The notes beneath the pieces were generated by a model. That model did not search any database and was not told the origin of the DNA. It saw nothing but the letters and a program-made list of their open reading frames with translations. A program made the position numbers and the translations under genes. Shown here in pieces: positions 24,701 through 37,906 of a DNA stretch of 64,000 nucleotides (positions within the stretch are counted from its first letter, which is position 1; each line of letters starts with the position of its first letter). This DNA comes from Anopheles merus (lineage: Eukaryota; Arthropoda; Insecta; Diptera; Culicidae). The DNA lies in NCBI RefSeq assembly GCF_017562075.2, contig NC_054083.1, positions 17,616,542-17,680,541 on the forward strand. The letters run 5' to 3'.

Positions 24701-27700
24701 CAGTCCAGGGCCTGCTTCTAGTTCAATTATTTTTTTCCCGCTGCCTCGCTCACTTTTGCATTGTGCATGATGTGTTTGTTTGCGTCGATCCCATCCGTGA
24801 TATCCGACGGTGGGTCGGTGCATTCACTACCAGCTAATTGTTGTACTTCCATTATCCTGCTCTGCGCTTTCCATGTTCCAACTTTCCCGCACTCAACTCC
24901 CCATCCCCTTCAGCTTCAGTTTCAGCTAATACAGTGTCCGAATGGTTATCGATACGCTCTTACCGCTTTCCCCCATTCCTTGCTGCTTTTATCCCGTTTA
25001 TCAGGCGATTTTATAATGAATGTGAACTCACAACAGCACTATCAACTACAGTATTTCCGGTACGCTTGAAATGATTGATAGGACTCGCGAGTTGGTTGGA
25101 CGTGTGCTGTTGTGTGCGAATCATTTCTGATGAGTGTTTTTATTTAATGTGTTTTCTATTAATTGATATGTCCCCATTCTGAGCAAACTTCCATTCAAAC
25201 ATTTCTGCTATTATAGATGTTACCGTTTTCCAAAGGTGATAAAAATGATATTATATTAATTGGAATTGTATGTATTTCATTGGAAGAATAGTAAACAAAG
25301 TACCAGTTTTTTTAAATGTATTTGAAACATGGAATTTGCTGAAAAATAATATGAATTCGCTAGAAACCGTTCAATATTTAATAAGTTAAAAGGTTTTTTT
25401 TACCTCTGTGAATACACATCTTTTTTTGATTGGTAAAAGGCTATTCACAAATAAAGTAACGCTTTTAAAGCGATGGAGATAATTTTTACATTGTTAATGT
25501 TAACTGACATTACAGAAGGGCCTTTTTGTTTATTATAATACCCTACTTCTAATGTTTAATAATCAGCAATACATAAACAATTCGGCCAATACTTTCAATA
25601 ACGCACAATTAGTCTTGCTACGTAAGCTTAAAGCTAAATAAATTTGCTCGCGTCTATCTCATATATTCATTCTCGCTACAATTCGTTCAACATTCGCTAA
25701 ATAGTTTCGAAACTTCTTCTGCCTTAACACAAATCATAGGTTTTATTTTTTCCCATTACTGGAATAAAGAGTCTCAATAATTTTTAAATAACTTTTTTTT
25801 AGAATAAAATATAATACAGTAAGTAATAGTATATAGTAATACATAGTAATTATGAAGTTCTCAGGCTATTAGTTTTAGTCATTATTGTTATGATCTGCTG
25901 TAATCGGTCAGCTAAAACGTTATAAACTGTAGAAATAGCTATTATCATTGCAGATATTCTCATCACGAATGAATTCTCATTCAAAAATATAAAGTTCCAA
26001 AAACTTAAAAATGGTTAGGTAACAAGAATCAAACAGTTATGTAATTAATAGATCTAACGGACTTCTAATGTTGCATTTTGTATCACAAGGCGAAAACTCC
26101 CTGCACTATTACCTATTGTTTGCCTAAGTAGTGTTATGTTTGATTTCTTATTTGTTTAAAATTAGTTTATTTAGCCCGTTTACAGAGTTTCGCAGTCGAT
26201 TCTATGAAGGCATATGCAAAAACCATGGCGTATGATATTTGATTTTGGTATATAGTAGTGATGGGCGGGTCGACCCGAACCTATTGGGTCGGAGCCATCC
26301 GTAAGCGACCCGGAGTCGTTCGGGTCGACCCGAAAGGAACAAGTAGGTTCAGTGGGTGCAACTACTCCGGTAGGTGCGAGAAAGCATAAGCGACTCTGAC
26401 CCGTTGGTGCAACGAGTTCGCGTCGGGTCGGGCCACGGTAGGTTCAGTTTGACCCGCGGGTGCAGCGAGTTCGGGTCGACCCGACTGATGAGCAGGTGCG
26501 AGAAAGCATAAGCGACTCCGGCCCGTTGGTGCAACGAGTTCGGGTCGGGTCGTGTCAAGGCAGGTTCAATCCGACCCGACCCGACCCGTACTCGCTGCAC
26601 CAACGGATCGAAGTCGCTTATGCTTTCTCGCACCTACTCATCAGTCGGGTCGACCCGAACTCGCTGCACCCGCGGGTCAAACTGAACCTACCGTGGCCCG
26701 ACCCGACGCGAACTCGTTGCACCAACGGGTCAGAGTCGCATATACTTTCTCGCACCTACCGGAGTAGTTGCACCCACTGAACCTACTTGTACCTTCCGGG
26801 TCGACTCGAACGACTCCGGGTCGCTTACGGATGGCTCCGACCCGATAGGTTCGAGTCGACCCGCCCATCACTAGTGTATACACATCTGCTTTCATATACC
26901 CCAATACTCTCCATTTAAATTCTGGAATTTATTGCTTTCCTTATCCCGATAAAATAACTTGCCCCTCGAGATGTCACTCACACAATGAAAAAGACTGAAC
27001 TATTCGAATAGCTGATACTTTATTAGAAAAATCTTTGGCCATTGTTAGAAATATTTGCTCGCTGGAAATATGCTTCTTATACAACGATTTTCTCACACAT
27101 TAAACATTCCATTCACGGTCGGTGCATGGTTTAATGCAATCAGTAGCACAAGAAGCATAGCAACATTGCCCCACCATGTATAACCGGTAACCTAACCAGC
27201 AAACGTCCGTTTTCAATTCAACTTCTCACGTGCAGATATGCAAAGCATTCAATCAGTTCGGCGAACAGAAGCTGGAGATCCATCTCACGATCAGCAACGA
27301 GCTGGTGGCGCACATACATCCCCAGATCCAGATTATCAACTCGGGCAATTCGGCCCTGCTGAACTGCTCCATCTACGGCAGCGAGGTGAACAAAATCGAA
27401 TGGTTTCACAACGGACAGGAGCTGTTTTCTAACGGTCGCTCGGAACGCAGGTACAATAACGCGCGCGCCTCCGGTCCTTCCCAACCAAGGACGCGTCGGA
27501 TCTTCACAAATATGCATCTTCTCGTCTCTTTCTTTACTTTTTACTACTCCCTTTGTTGGGCTATTTTTCTCCCATCGATTGTTTGCCATTTTGTTCCACC
27601 TGTCTATCCCGGCACTCCCTCTATGCTTATCATCATTTTGACGTTTTTACTCTTTACCACTTTGCCTCGTCCACCAGCATGAGTCTGCTGTCGGCAAACA

Positions 27701-29752
27701 CACTAAAAATTGATAGGGTAAGCAAGAAGGATCAAGGAATTTATCAGTGCATTGTGTCGAATGCACGCAGCAGCGCTCAGGGCAGCTCGGAATTGAAACT
27801 CGGAGGTATGTATTGGTGTGCCGGGCCCTGCGAGCAGGCAAAGTTTTATCGGTCCCTTTTTTGCTCCCGCATCACTCGCTCGCCCATCCCATCCCACCAG
27901 AAAGCCCACCGGAGATAAGCTATGGCTTTGTGGAGCAGAATGTGCGCGCCTCGGCGTACATCTCGCTGAAATGCTCGGCGGCCGGGTCGCCCCCACCGCA
28001 GTTTGTCTGGCTGCTCGACTACCAGCCCATCCTCGACGTCTCGTCACTGCACCGTTACACGATGGATCAGTTTCTCGACATCAACAGTCACGTAACGACG
28101 CACCTCAACATCAGCCACGTGCACAGCGACGACGGCGGGCTGTACACCTGCGTCGCGTCCAACAGCATGGGCACCGCTTCGCACAAGGCTCGCCTGAACG
28201 TTTACGGTAAGTGCTGTGTGCGAAGGGAGAGAGGGAGGGTTGGGCGAAGGGGTAGTTACCCCCTTTTTCGGGGGTTTCTGGGTTTGCATCGCACGATCGC
28301 ACAATGATAGTGCTTGCTATTAACACCTGCTGCTATTGCTTTAACCTGTCGAAAGCTTAACTGCCTCCGAATGGAGAGCCACATTGGGCGCTTGTCGCTG
28401 GTCTCCGGTGGCAGCACCGTTACAGTGCGCTGCAGAAAAGAGGTCTAGTGGTGGTAGTATACTGAAATGCGCTCCATACGAGAATTTAAGAGTAATCAAG
28501 TTATTTATGTTATTGTGAAATGTTCTCTTGTCTATTAAAAACGCTTTACAAGCTAAATGGGACCATTCCGTTACATAGTCACAGAAATATCCATTACTTT
28601 GTGAAATGTGTCACATTTTTCCAAAATCCTAAGGATGATTTTATAACAAAACTCGTATTTGTGTTAACGCTGTAAAGACCACATAACAAAGCAATTATTA
28701 TTTTCCTAACATAACTCTTATGAAATTCAACAGAAATAAGCAATAGAACTGAGTTTTCCTGTAATTATTTTACCAAATAAATGATGTAATCAATCAATAT
28801 TATGGAGTAATTCTTTACTAACCATACGCAAACAGCTTCAAAACTAAGTTCCATTGATATTATACACTGTTTTTGAGGTATATTTGACTACCACCACTAT
28901 AGGAACACAATATGACAACTATAGGAACCATACCACCATTATAGATATGACAAGGAAATCACAAAAATATGTTTATTTTTTGTTAGTTTGTTTCATGGTT
29001 TGTGTTTCATGATAAAAATGGTTTTTCATGCGAAGATAAAACATATTCCAATTACTATGTGTTAAAATATTCATAAATTTTTCTTGCTTACATTTTAAAT
29101 CTATCAATGCACATCTGTAGCCCTACAAACTGCACCACGGTGGGTACATTTACCCTAATTTTGATTAATTTTTATTATTTTCTTACGAATTCAATATTTT
29201 TAACAATTGAAATGTTTATTTTTATTTGATTACTGTTATTTTATTAAGGTTTCACTTAAATCTAAATTTTCCATACATTTATGTTCTAATCTGCCTTAAA
29301 AACACACCAAAATATCAGTTGCATGTTTGCCTAACTGTGGTGCACCCGAATTTATTCAAATCCCTTAAAAAGCAGCAAACCCAGTAATCCGTCCTTCTGC
29401 AGCACACTGTAAGGATTTACCATCGTGCGGTTTCGAAGCGTCCGGTTTTGGTCCGTCCGGCAGCTGCTACTGCTGACCCACACACACACATACTAACCGG
29501 GGCCACTTGCCATGCGCTTTTCTTCACAGGACCACCCTACGTACGTGCCATTGGACCCATTACGGCTGTTGCTGGCGAGCCGATCGAGCTGCACTGTCCC
29601 TTCTCCGGCCATCCCATCCAGTCAGTGCGTTGGATACGGGGCGGAAATGAACTGGTTTCCGGTAGGACGTAATGGAAAACATAATGTGCCTCCCCGCTGG
29701 CCACTATGTGCACCGTTTGTCGATTAAATGTAATCCTTTTGCTCGCTCTTTT

Positions 29753-29794
<42 letters not shown>

Positions 29795-30177
29795 CTTTCA
29801 CTGACACTGGCTCCCTCGCTTCGGATGTGATGCTGCACCGCTTCTTCCTGTATCGTTTTCTCGACGAATGAATGGATCATTTATTATGGCATTTGCATTC
29901 GGCGTGATGACCGCTTCCGGAAATGGAACCTGCAGGACCACGGTACAGTGTGGCCGACGTTAAGCATGGCGGATATTTGAAAATTTATACCGTCGACCCG
30001 GCGCAAGATCGAGGACCGTACACGTGCATCGTGACCGGACCGAATGGTGACGAAGGGCGCAGGGAGCTACAATTAGTGGTACACAGTAAGTGTTGCAATC
30101 GCGCCTGAATCCGATGACCAGTTTTGGGGCCGCCGAGCTGTCGCATTTGATTGAAACTAATCCTTTACTTTGCATTG

Positions 30178-30238
<61 letters not shown>

Positions 30239-33200
30239 CTTCCGCTTGCTGATAGGCCCACCCGTAATAGAACCGTTTGCATTTCCAAAAATCATGAAAG
30301 TTGGCGGTCGGGCACAGCTGACCTGTTCCGTGTCGGCCGGCGATATGCCGATCTATTTCAGCTGGAAAAAGGACGGCGCCCCGATCACGCCGGACCTGCA
30401 GGTCAGCGAGAAGAAGGAAGAGTTTTTCTCGCTGCTCGTGTTGAAGGACATCACCGCCAGGCACAGCGGCCGATACACGTGCTTCGCCACCAACACTGCC
30501 GCCCAGACGAACTACACGGCCGAGCTGCTGGTGCAGGTGCCGCCTTCCTGGACGCAGGAACCGCACGACATTGCCGTGGTGCTGGGCCACCCGATAGTGC
30601 TGCCGTGCGAGGCGGACGGGTTCCCCCAGCCCAAGATAACGTGGTTCCGCGGCAAAGGCAAGCTGTCTACCGACTTCCACTCCATACTGTCGAAGAACAA
30701 CTCGCTGAGCATCAATTATGCCACTTCGCCGGATGCTGGTAAGTAGATAATGTATGTTGCTGGCTGTCGTTTTTGCGATTTCGTTTGTCATGGGGCCCGC
30801 GTAATGCATTACGGGGATTTTAAATTAGGAAAAGCTTTCGGCTTTTAATGCAACAACAATTAGGGCTTTCGTGTGGGTTTATTTTATTCATTTATCGGCC
30901 TCGCCATATATAATGCGTTGTACTACAGAAAGTAGTATCAATAGTAGTAACGTAATCACCACTCTGACAACTTCTTCAACGATTGTTCTCGAAACGAAAT
31001 CAGTTTTATTTTTAAATTATTTATGTTAAAAATTTATTTTTTATTTATTTAAATTTTATTTAAAATTTATTTAAAATTTTATCACACATTCGTTGGCTTG
31101 ATTCGTTTCTCAGCAATCGCTCTTTTCGTGTTAAACTAAACTCCTGCTTTTCCAAATCCTTTTCATCCAAATCGGGAGTGCCTCAAGGTAGCGTGTTGAG
31201 TCCTTTATTGTTCGTTTTATTTATAAATGATGTTATCTCTGCCATTCCACACGATTGTTTTCTTTGTTATGCAGATGACTTAAAGATTTTTAAATCTATA
31301 TCGTCTGTTGATGACTGCGCATCGCTCCAAAACACCCTCAACCGATTTGCATCATGGTGCTCATCGAACCAGCTAGTTCTATGCCCCGAAAAATGTCATG
31401 TCATGTCCTTCAGTCGTTCACGTTGTCCCGTTACGTTTGCTTATAACTTCGAGGGTATAGCAATAAATCGTGTACTCTCGATAAAAGATCTTGGTGTAAC
31501 TTTCGATAGCAGGTTATCATTCCTCGATCACATTGATGTTACCGTTAAAAAGGCTCGTAAAACAATCGGTATGATAAAACGTTTTTCAATCCGCATAACC
31601 GACCCTCTGTGTTTAAAAGCGTTATATTGTTCGTTAGTAAGACCGATTTTGGAATACTGTGTTGTTGTTTGGTGCCCCAGCTCATTTACATCGATTGACC
31701 GCATAGAAAGAGTGCAGAGATCATTTACTCGGTATATGGTGAGCAAAATGCCCGGCTACACGTCAGACACCCTACCGGACTATGAGCAAAGATGCCATCT
31801 GTTGGGTCTGGACTCATTAGCAAAACGCCGTCACATTTCACAAATAATGTTTGTTGCTTCGCTCATATCTAATGCTGTGGATTCACAAATCATTCTTTCA
31901 TCCCTGCATTTCTATGTTCCAACTCGTTTCTTACGCCCTCGTGCTCCTTTATTTATTCCAAATCGACGCACTTCAGTTGGTTTAAATGATCCTTTATTAC
32001 GTGCTGTGAGATTGTTTAATTCCTGCGCACACCTGTTTGACCATCACCTCTCCTTACCATCCTTCCGATCCATCCTCCGAGCAAATATTTAATAAGTTTA
32101 GTTAATAGGTTTGTTGTTAAGAATTAATTTCAGACAGCAGTTATGTAAATAAATAAATAAATAATACTGCCAAATAAATAAATGTCAATTTGTTATTTTC
32201 AATCTCAATCGGCCTTACAGCAGACGGCACTATAAAGTATAAATGCCAACATATAAAAACTATAATTTAATATGCAAGGGCTGTTCCATTGACAAAAAGG
32301 ATAATATATATGTTACTTCACCTTGTTGACGAAATTGTTTTATTTTCATCTCTAATTAGCAAAATAATAATATTATTATTTTTGCAATTAAATCAATTAT
32401 TGTTAATGTTGTATGAATACAAGGGAACAGTAAATTTGTATAATTTACTTATTTTTATATCAACACTGAAGGTATCAAAAGCATAATAATTTTTCAGATT
32501 ATTACTCACACTTTCACGGTGACAGCTCGGCCGGTTGACTTGCATTTTATTCTAGTTGTTATTTTTACTCCTTTTTCTAGTCATTGTTAAAATGATACTT
32601 TCAAAACTATTAATAAGTTTTTATTTTAAAGGCAAATATTTAAAGGCAGACATAATGATGCGTTGGTTTAAAAAAATAGAAAAAAATAATTGAATAATTG
32701 AACAAAATAATAATACTTTTTTTAAACTTCTAAGTTTTTTTAAGTTTAGTTTGTTCCGTATGAATATGTTTTTTTTTTTTTGTAAAAACATTTTAATTTA
32801 ATTGAGTAAGATATTTGGAATGAAAAATTATTTTTAATGAATTTCTTGAAATTTATTTCTTAAAACTGCTCGAATCATTGATTTTATAATTATTACAACA
32901 ATGTTTACAAAATCAAAATTCTTTTTAATGGCAAATCATAATGTATGACTTAAAGAACAGATATCTTGCCTTGATATATGTGAAAACGTTACATTTCATG
33001 TTAACCTCATGGTTAACCTTCATGGCAACCTCATAGCAATCAACGTGAAAATTTTGCATTTTATGTAGATTTGCATATTCTTTGAAGTACTGCGACAAAC
33101 CTTTACTGCACGATGGATTGTAAGAGCGGTATTGAAAAAATAAAACCTCAAAAGTAGGTCTGTTTCAATCACGAACCAAAAAAGCAATCTTTCTGAATTT

Positions 33201-35948
33201 ACATTGTATAATAATTGAATTGTTATAATTTACACGTAAACAAATTATTTCAATTATTCATGGAATCGGTAAAAGAAAACAATCAAAATGGTGTTGAATA
33301 CCAACGATTGATCTTAATCCTTTAAGCAGTTTTAAAGAAAGTTCTCATTTTGGTTGTGTGGTAAAATATCACAATTTTATCTTCTTTATCAACGAAAGTG
33401 CATGATTTAATATAGTGACATATAACATACCCATTTTTTTCTTTCACAAAATTTCACTTTTATTACTCCTCTTTTCGCAATATACAATTTTATGTCCAGT
33501 GAAAGATATTTCAAACTTTAATACCCCCATGATATTGATATACAATTACACACATTAAGCTGTTCAGTTCATTTCAGGCGTGTTCAAGCGTAACCGTTTC
33601 GTTCGATGCCTTCCATATCAGTTGTTACATATTATACACATCAAATTTCTATTTCCCTATCATCAAACTGGGATAATTTCTCAGAATTGTTAAAGCAAAA
33701 CGCAAAATTTCTGCGAATTAATTAGAGCGAGAAAACCTGATTCGTTTAGTAAACCTGTAAAGAGAAACCCAGTATCAAATGAGCTTGGAATGCAGCTTGG
33801 TTATTGATGCTGCAATCATTAATGCGGAACGGGGTAAAATGGAAAATTCCTGCTAGCCGTTCCTTTGGCACAAAATGTGTTTTTTGTAATAAAAGGCATG
33901 CCCGAGAGTAAATGCTGCTCCACATTACGGAACCGTTCTTCTAGGAAGCTTTCACAGCCAATTTTCACCGCAAATAATTTCATTAAAAAAAAAGACCGTG
34001 CGTTAGAATCTATGAGCTTGTTTTTTTTATATATTCAATATATCATTCTCTTCACTGAAATCGTTATTCATCGAAAATATCGCTTTATTTTTGGGGCTCT
34101 CGCCTCGTCTCCCGATTCACGCCCCACAACCGCCAGGCTACTACATGTGTGAGGCGGCCAACGGGATCGGCAACAGTCTGAAGAAAATCATCCACATAGA
34201 CGTGAACGAGGCGGTCCATTTCGATTCGCCGGTAAAGAACGTATCGGCCCGCCGGAACGATGCCGTTATGCTGGAGTGCCTAGCGCTCGGCGATGAACCA
34301 ATCAACATCATCTGGACGCACAAGAACCAGCGGATCGATTTCAACAACTATCGGTAAGGTCGGCCGATGCAAAGTATGACGCGAGCTTTTGCGTTGCTCC
34401 CCTCTCTCGCTCTCGCCGAGCGGCTCTTAACGATCGTTTCGAAAGTGGAAATTATTCCCTTTGCGCCATTTTGTCCTTTTCCAATCGACCTCCGTGCGTG
34501 TATGTGGCTACAGTTTGATATGCTGGTGGGTTGTTTTTTTTTTCCTCCATCCTCTTTATTTGCGCAGCTATAACATTATCGAAATGAAGGAGAGCGTTGG
34601 CGTGCGATCGCAATTATCGATTAGTCTCACCGAGCGGTACGACTCCGGCAAGTACGTTTGCACGGCGGAGAACCTGTACGGGACGAGCGAACACGTCATC
34701 TATCTAGCGGTGCAGGAGCGTCCCGATGCACCGTCCGACCTGGAGGTGATGGAAGTGTCGAGCCGGCAGATACGGCTGTCCTGGAAGCGCCCGTACGACG
34801 GCATGTCACCGGTGCTGAGCTATCTCGTCCAGTACCAGCCGGTGCGCCTGGGGAAGGAACCGGTGCAGGACACGCACCGTTCCGGCCCGGTCGGCCCGAT
34901 AGCCGCGTGGGACAGCCCGCTGACGGTGAACGTCACCTTTTCGAAGGTAAACATGATCAAAAGGTAAGTGACTAGCGGGCACGGCACGCCGAGCGGGGTC
35001 GAGATGTCAAATTCAACGCAATTATCATTAGCAGCATCGATGGGGGCGTGCGGGACGAAACGAGCATCGGGGGGCTGCTTCCGGCGACCCAGTACCTGCT
35101 ACGCATGCTGGCCATTAACGAGATTGAGTGCTCGTCCTTCACGAGCCCGCTGGTGGTGCGCACGCAGGAAGAGGCACCGGGCGAAGCACCCGGTGGGCTG
35201 AAAGTCAAAACCGGTGCGATGGGCGAGCTGGTGCTTACCTGGCAGATCCCGAGCCGAGCGTCTTGGAACGGGGAGCTGCTCGGCTACACGGTCAGCTGCG
35301 TGGAGGAGAAAACCAACATCAACTTCATCGCCAGCCCGAACAACATCTCCAACACGACGCTCACGGTGCACGGCTGGGCGACCACCAAGACGAGCATTGC
35401 CAGCCTGAAGAAGTTCACGCGGTACGCCTTGCGCATCCGCACGTACAACAGCATAGCGCCCGGTCCGTGGAGTACGGTCGTGTACGGTACCACGTCGGAG
35501 GATGCACCCGAGGCCGAGCCGCAAAATGTCTCCTGCTCCAGCCTGTCCTCCCAAAGCATTAAGGTGCTGTGGCAGGAACCGCCGCCCCAGTTCCATAACG
35601 GGGTGCTGCAGGGCTACAAGATCCTCTACCGACCGCTCACGAAAAACAGTACGTATATGATGCCCGCATAGCCGTCACCTATCTTTGGCCTCCCGTAAAA
35701 GGGACCAAAGGCTTACCACTATCCACTTCCACCATTTTCCCCACAGACGAGTTTGTGTTTCCGTTCGAAATCAAGCGCACCTCCAACCTGGAAACGTACC
35801 TGCACGCACTGATGAAAGCGACCAACTACTCGATCCAGGTCCTAAGCTTCACGCTCTCCGGCGACGGAGTGGCCAGTGTTCCGGTGTACTGTGCAACTGA
35901 AGAGGACGGTGAGTACGGGTCGCAAGGGGAAACCAGGGGGAAGTGAGA

Positions 35949-36025
<77 letters not shown>

Positions 36026-37856
36026 CCACTGGAATGCTCGCCCAACTCGAACGACGTGCGAATATGTTTAATGATATGCATTGCACCGCACCGCATCCAA
36101 TTTTCAGTCGCGACGATATCTCAATTTCGATAAATTTCGATAAGCTTTGATCATTGCAATTGGTGTGCGCTGCATACACCAGGATGCTTCCAGTCACGAT
36201 GGATCTAGTGATACGCACGCGCGCCCACCTGCTCCACACATTTGATGGAACCCGTTTGATGATTGCATAAACCAATTTCAGTTTCTAACAACATCCTTTT
36301 AATCGTATCACTCTTTGTTAGATGTATGTTGAACCTGACATTGTGTGATATTGCTTGTTACTTCCAGCTTGCCTTATATAATATCTAACTAAAGGGCATG
36401 GCTGTTTCTAAATCTTTTGTTAGGAAGAAGAAAGTGAATGGTTATACGGAATATTAAATGTGAATGATACTATTAGAACAAATTATGTCATAAAACAATT
36501 CAAACTGAAATTTGTAGTGGCTATTTTCTATTCACGAACTTATGAATCAGACTTTAAAGTATGAAGCGTTTGATTAAGTTTAAGATAAAAAAAATGATAA
36601 AGGGTCTACCAATTATTTTTCAAACGTATTTTACATTATTTTTCGCCACGTGCAAGAAGTTATTCCACATCACTCTGATATTTAATTTTCATTCTAATAA
36701 TTTCTGATTTCTTCAGAATGATTTTAATCACTTCGTAGGACTATTTCCATCGTTTTTTCACCGGGGGTTTGAAAAAAAACTATGGAAATACACCCATAAA
36801 ATGTTTAAAATCATAGTGAAGAAATTAAAAATTTTTGTGATGAAAATGAAATATAACAGTGATGCAGAGTAACATCGTGCACGCGGTGAACAACAATGTT
36901 CATTTCGAAAGTATTATGAAAAATCCTATAATGTGTAAACGTTGTAAACATATTTGTTCTACCCTAATAAAAAAAAAATTGCACTCTACGCATCTAAATT
37001 CATGTTTTGCTTTTCTTTATTTTGTAACTTCTGCATGATAAAATATGACTTATAGTACAACATTTAAAATAAAACATCAAATATTATTTATTTTATAATT
37101 TCCTCGCATTCTTCTGTTATTTTTATCATTGGCTATACAATCTACAAAGTTATTTCGGCCTTGCACAAGTATCTTCTTCTATTTGGCATAAACGTCCTAC
37201 GCGGACATGTCGGCCTATACAAGCTTTCAAGACTTTATTCAATATCACGTAGCCGAATAGTCAGTCCTATCTACGGGGGACGGTCCATTCCGGGCTTGAA
37301 CCCATTACGGGCGTGTTGTTGTTTCGTTCGAAGACGAACGTAATAATTTTGTTGACGTATGTAATAATTTTGTGTCTTGACGTATGTTCTGTTCTTTCCA
37401 TAAGGTATCTAATAAATGACATTTTGTCGGGATAAAAAAAAGAAATTGATTAAGTTTCAACACAGAATGATTTTGATATATTTTTCATCTTCTAAAACTC
37501 ATAGTAAATAAAAGTAATTTAATTTTTACTTAATACGAACAGTTTTGATAACCATTATTGCCCTTTTAAATTCGCCACATTAAACACCTATTTACCGTTT
37601 CCTTCAATTTTCTTCTCAGTTCCGGAAGCCCCTGCTGGCATCAAAGCGCTCACGCTGACAGCCGACTCGATACTCGTATCCTGGTTACCGCCCGCCCATC
37701 CTAACGGCATCATCACCCATTACACCGTGTACGGAAAGGATCACGGCAAGAAGGGTTCCCCAAAACGTACTGTCTTTGACGAATGTGCCTTCCCGCTAAG
37801 CTGTTGCTATCCATGATACTAATTGGATGCTATTATTTTCTTTGCCGTCATGTTTT

Positions 37857-37906
<50 letters not shown>

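Larger units (their letters stand above)
25385..28171 (+). repeat. Duplicated block, copy 2 (in order)
   Basis: Counterpart of 1-2,786. Here the exons are intact and flanked by Dscam exons 7 and 11, so this copy is the functional one. Confidence 0.93.
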
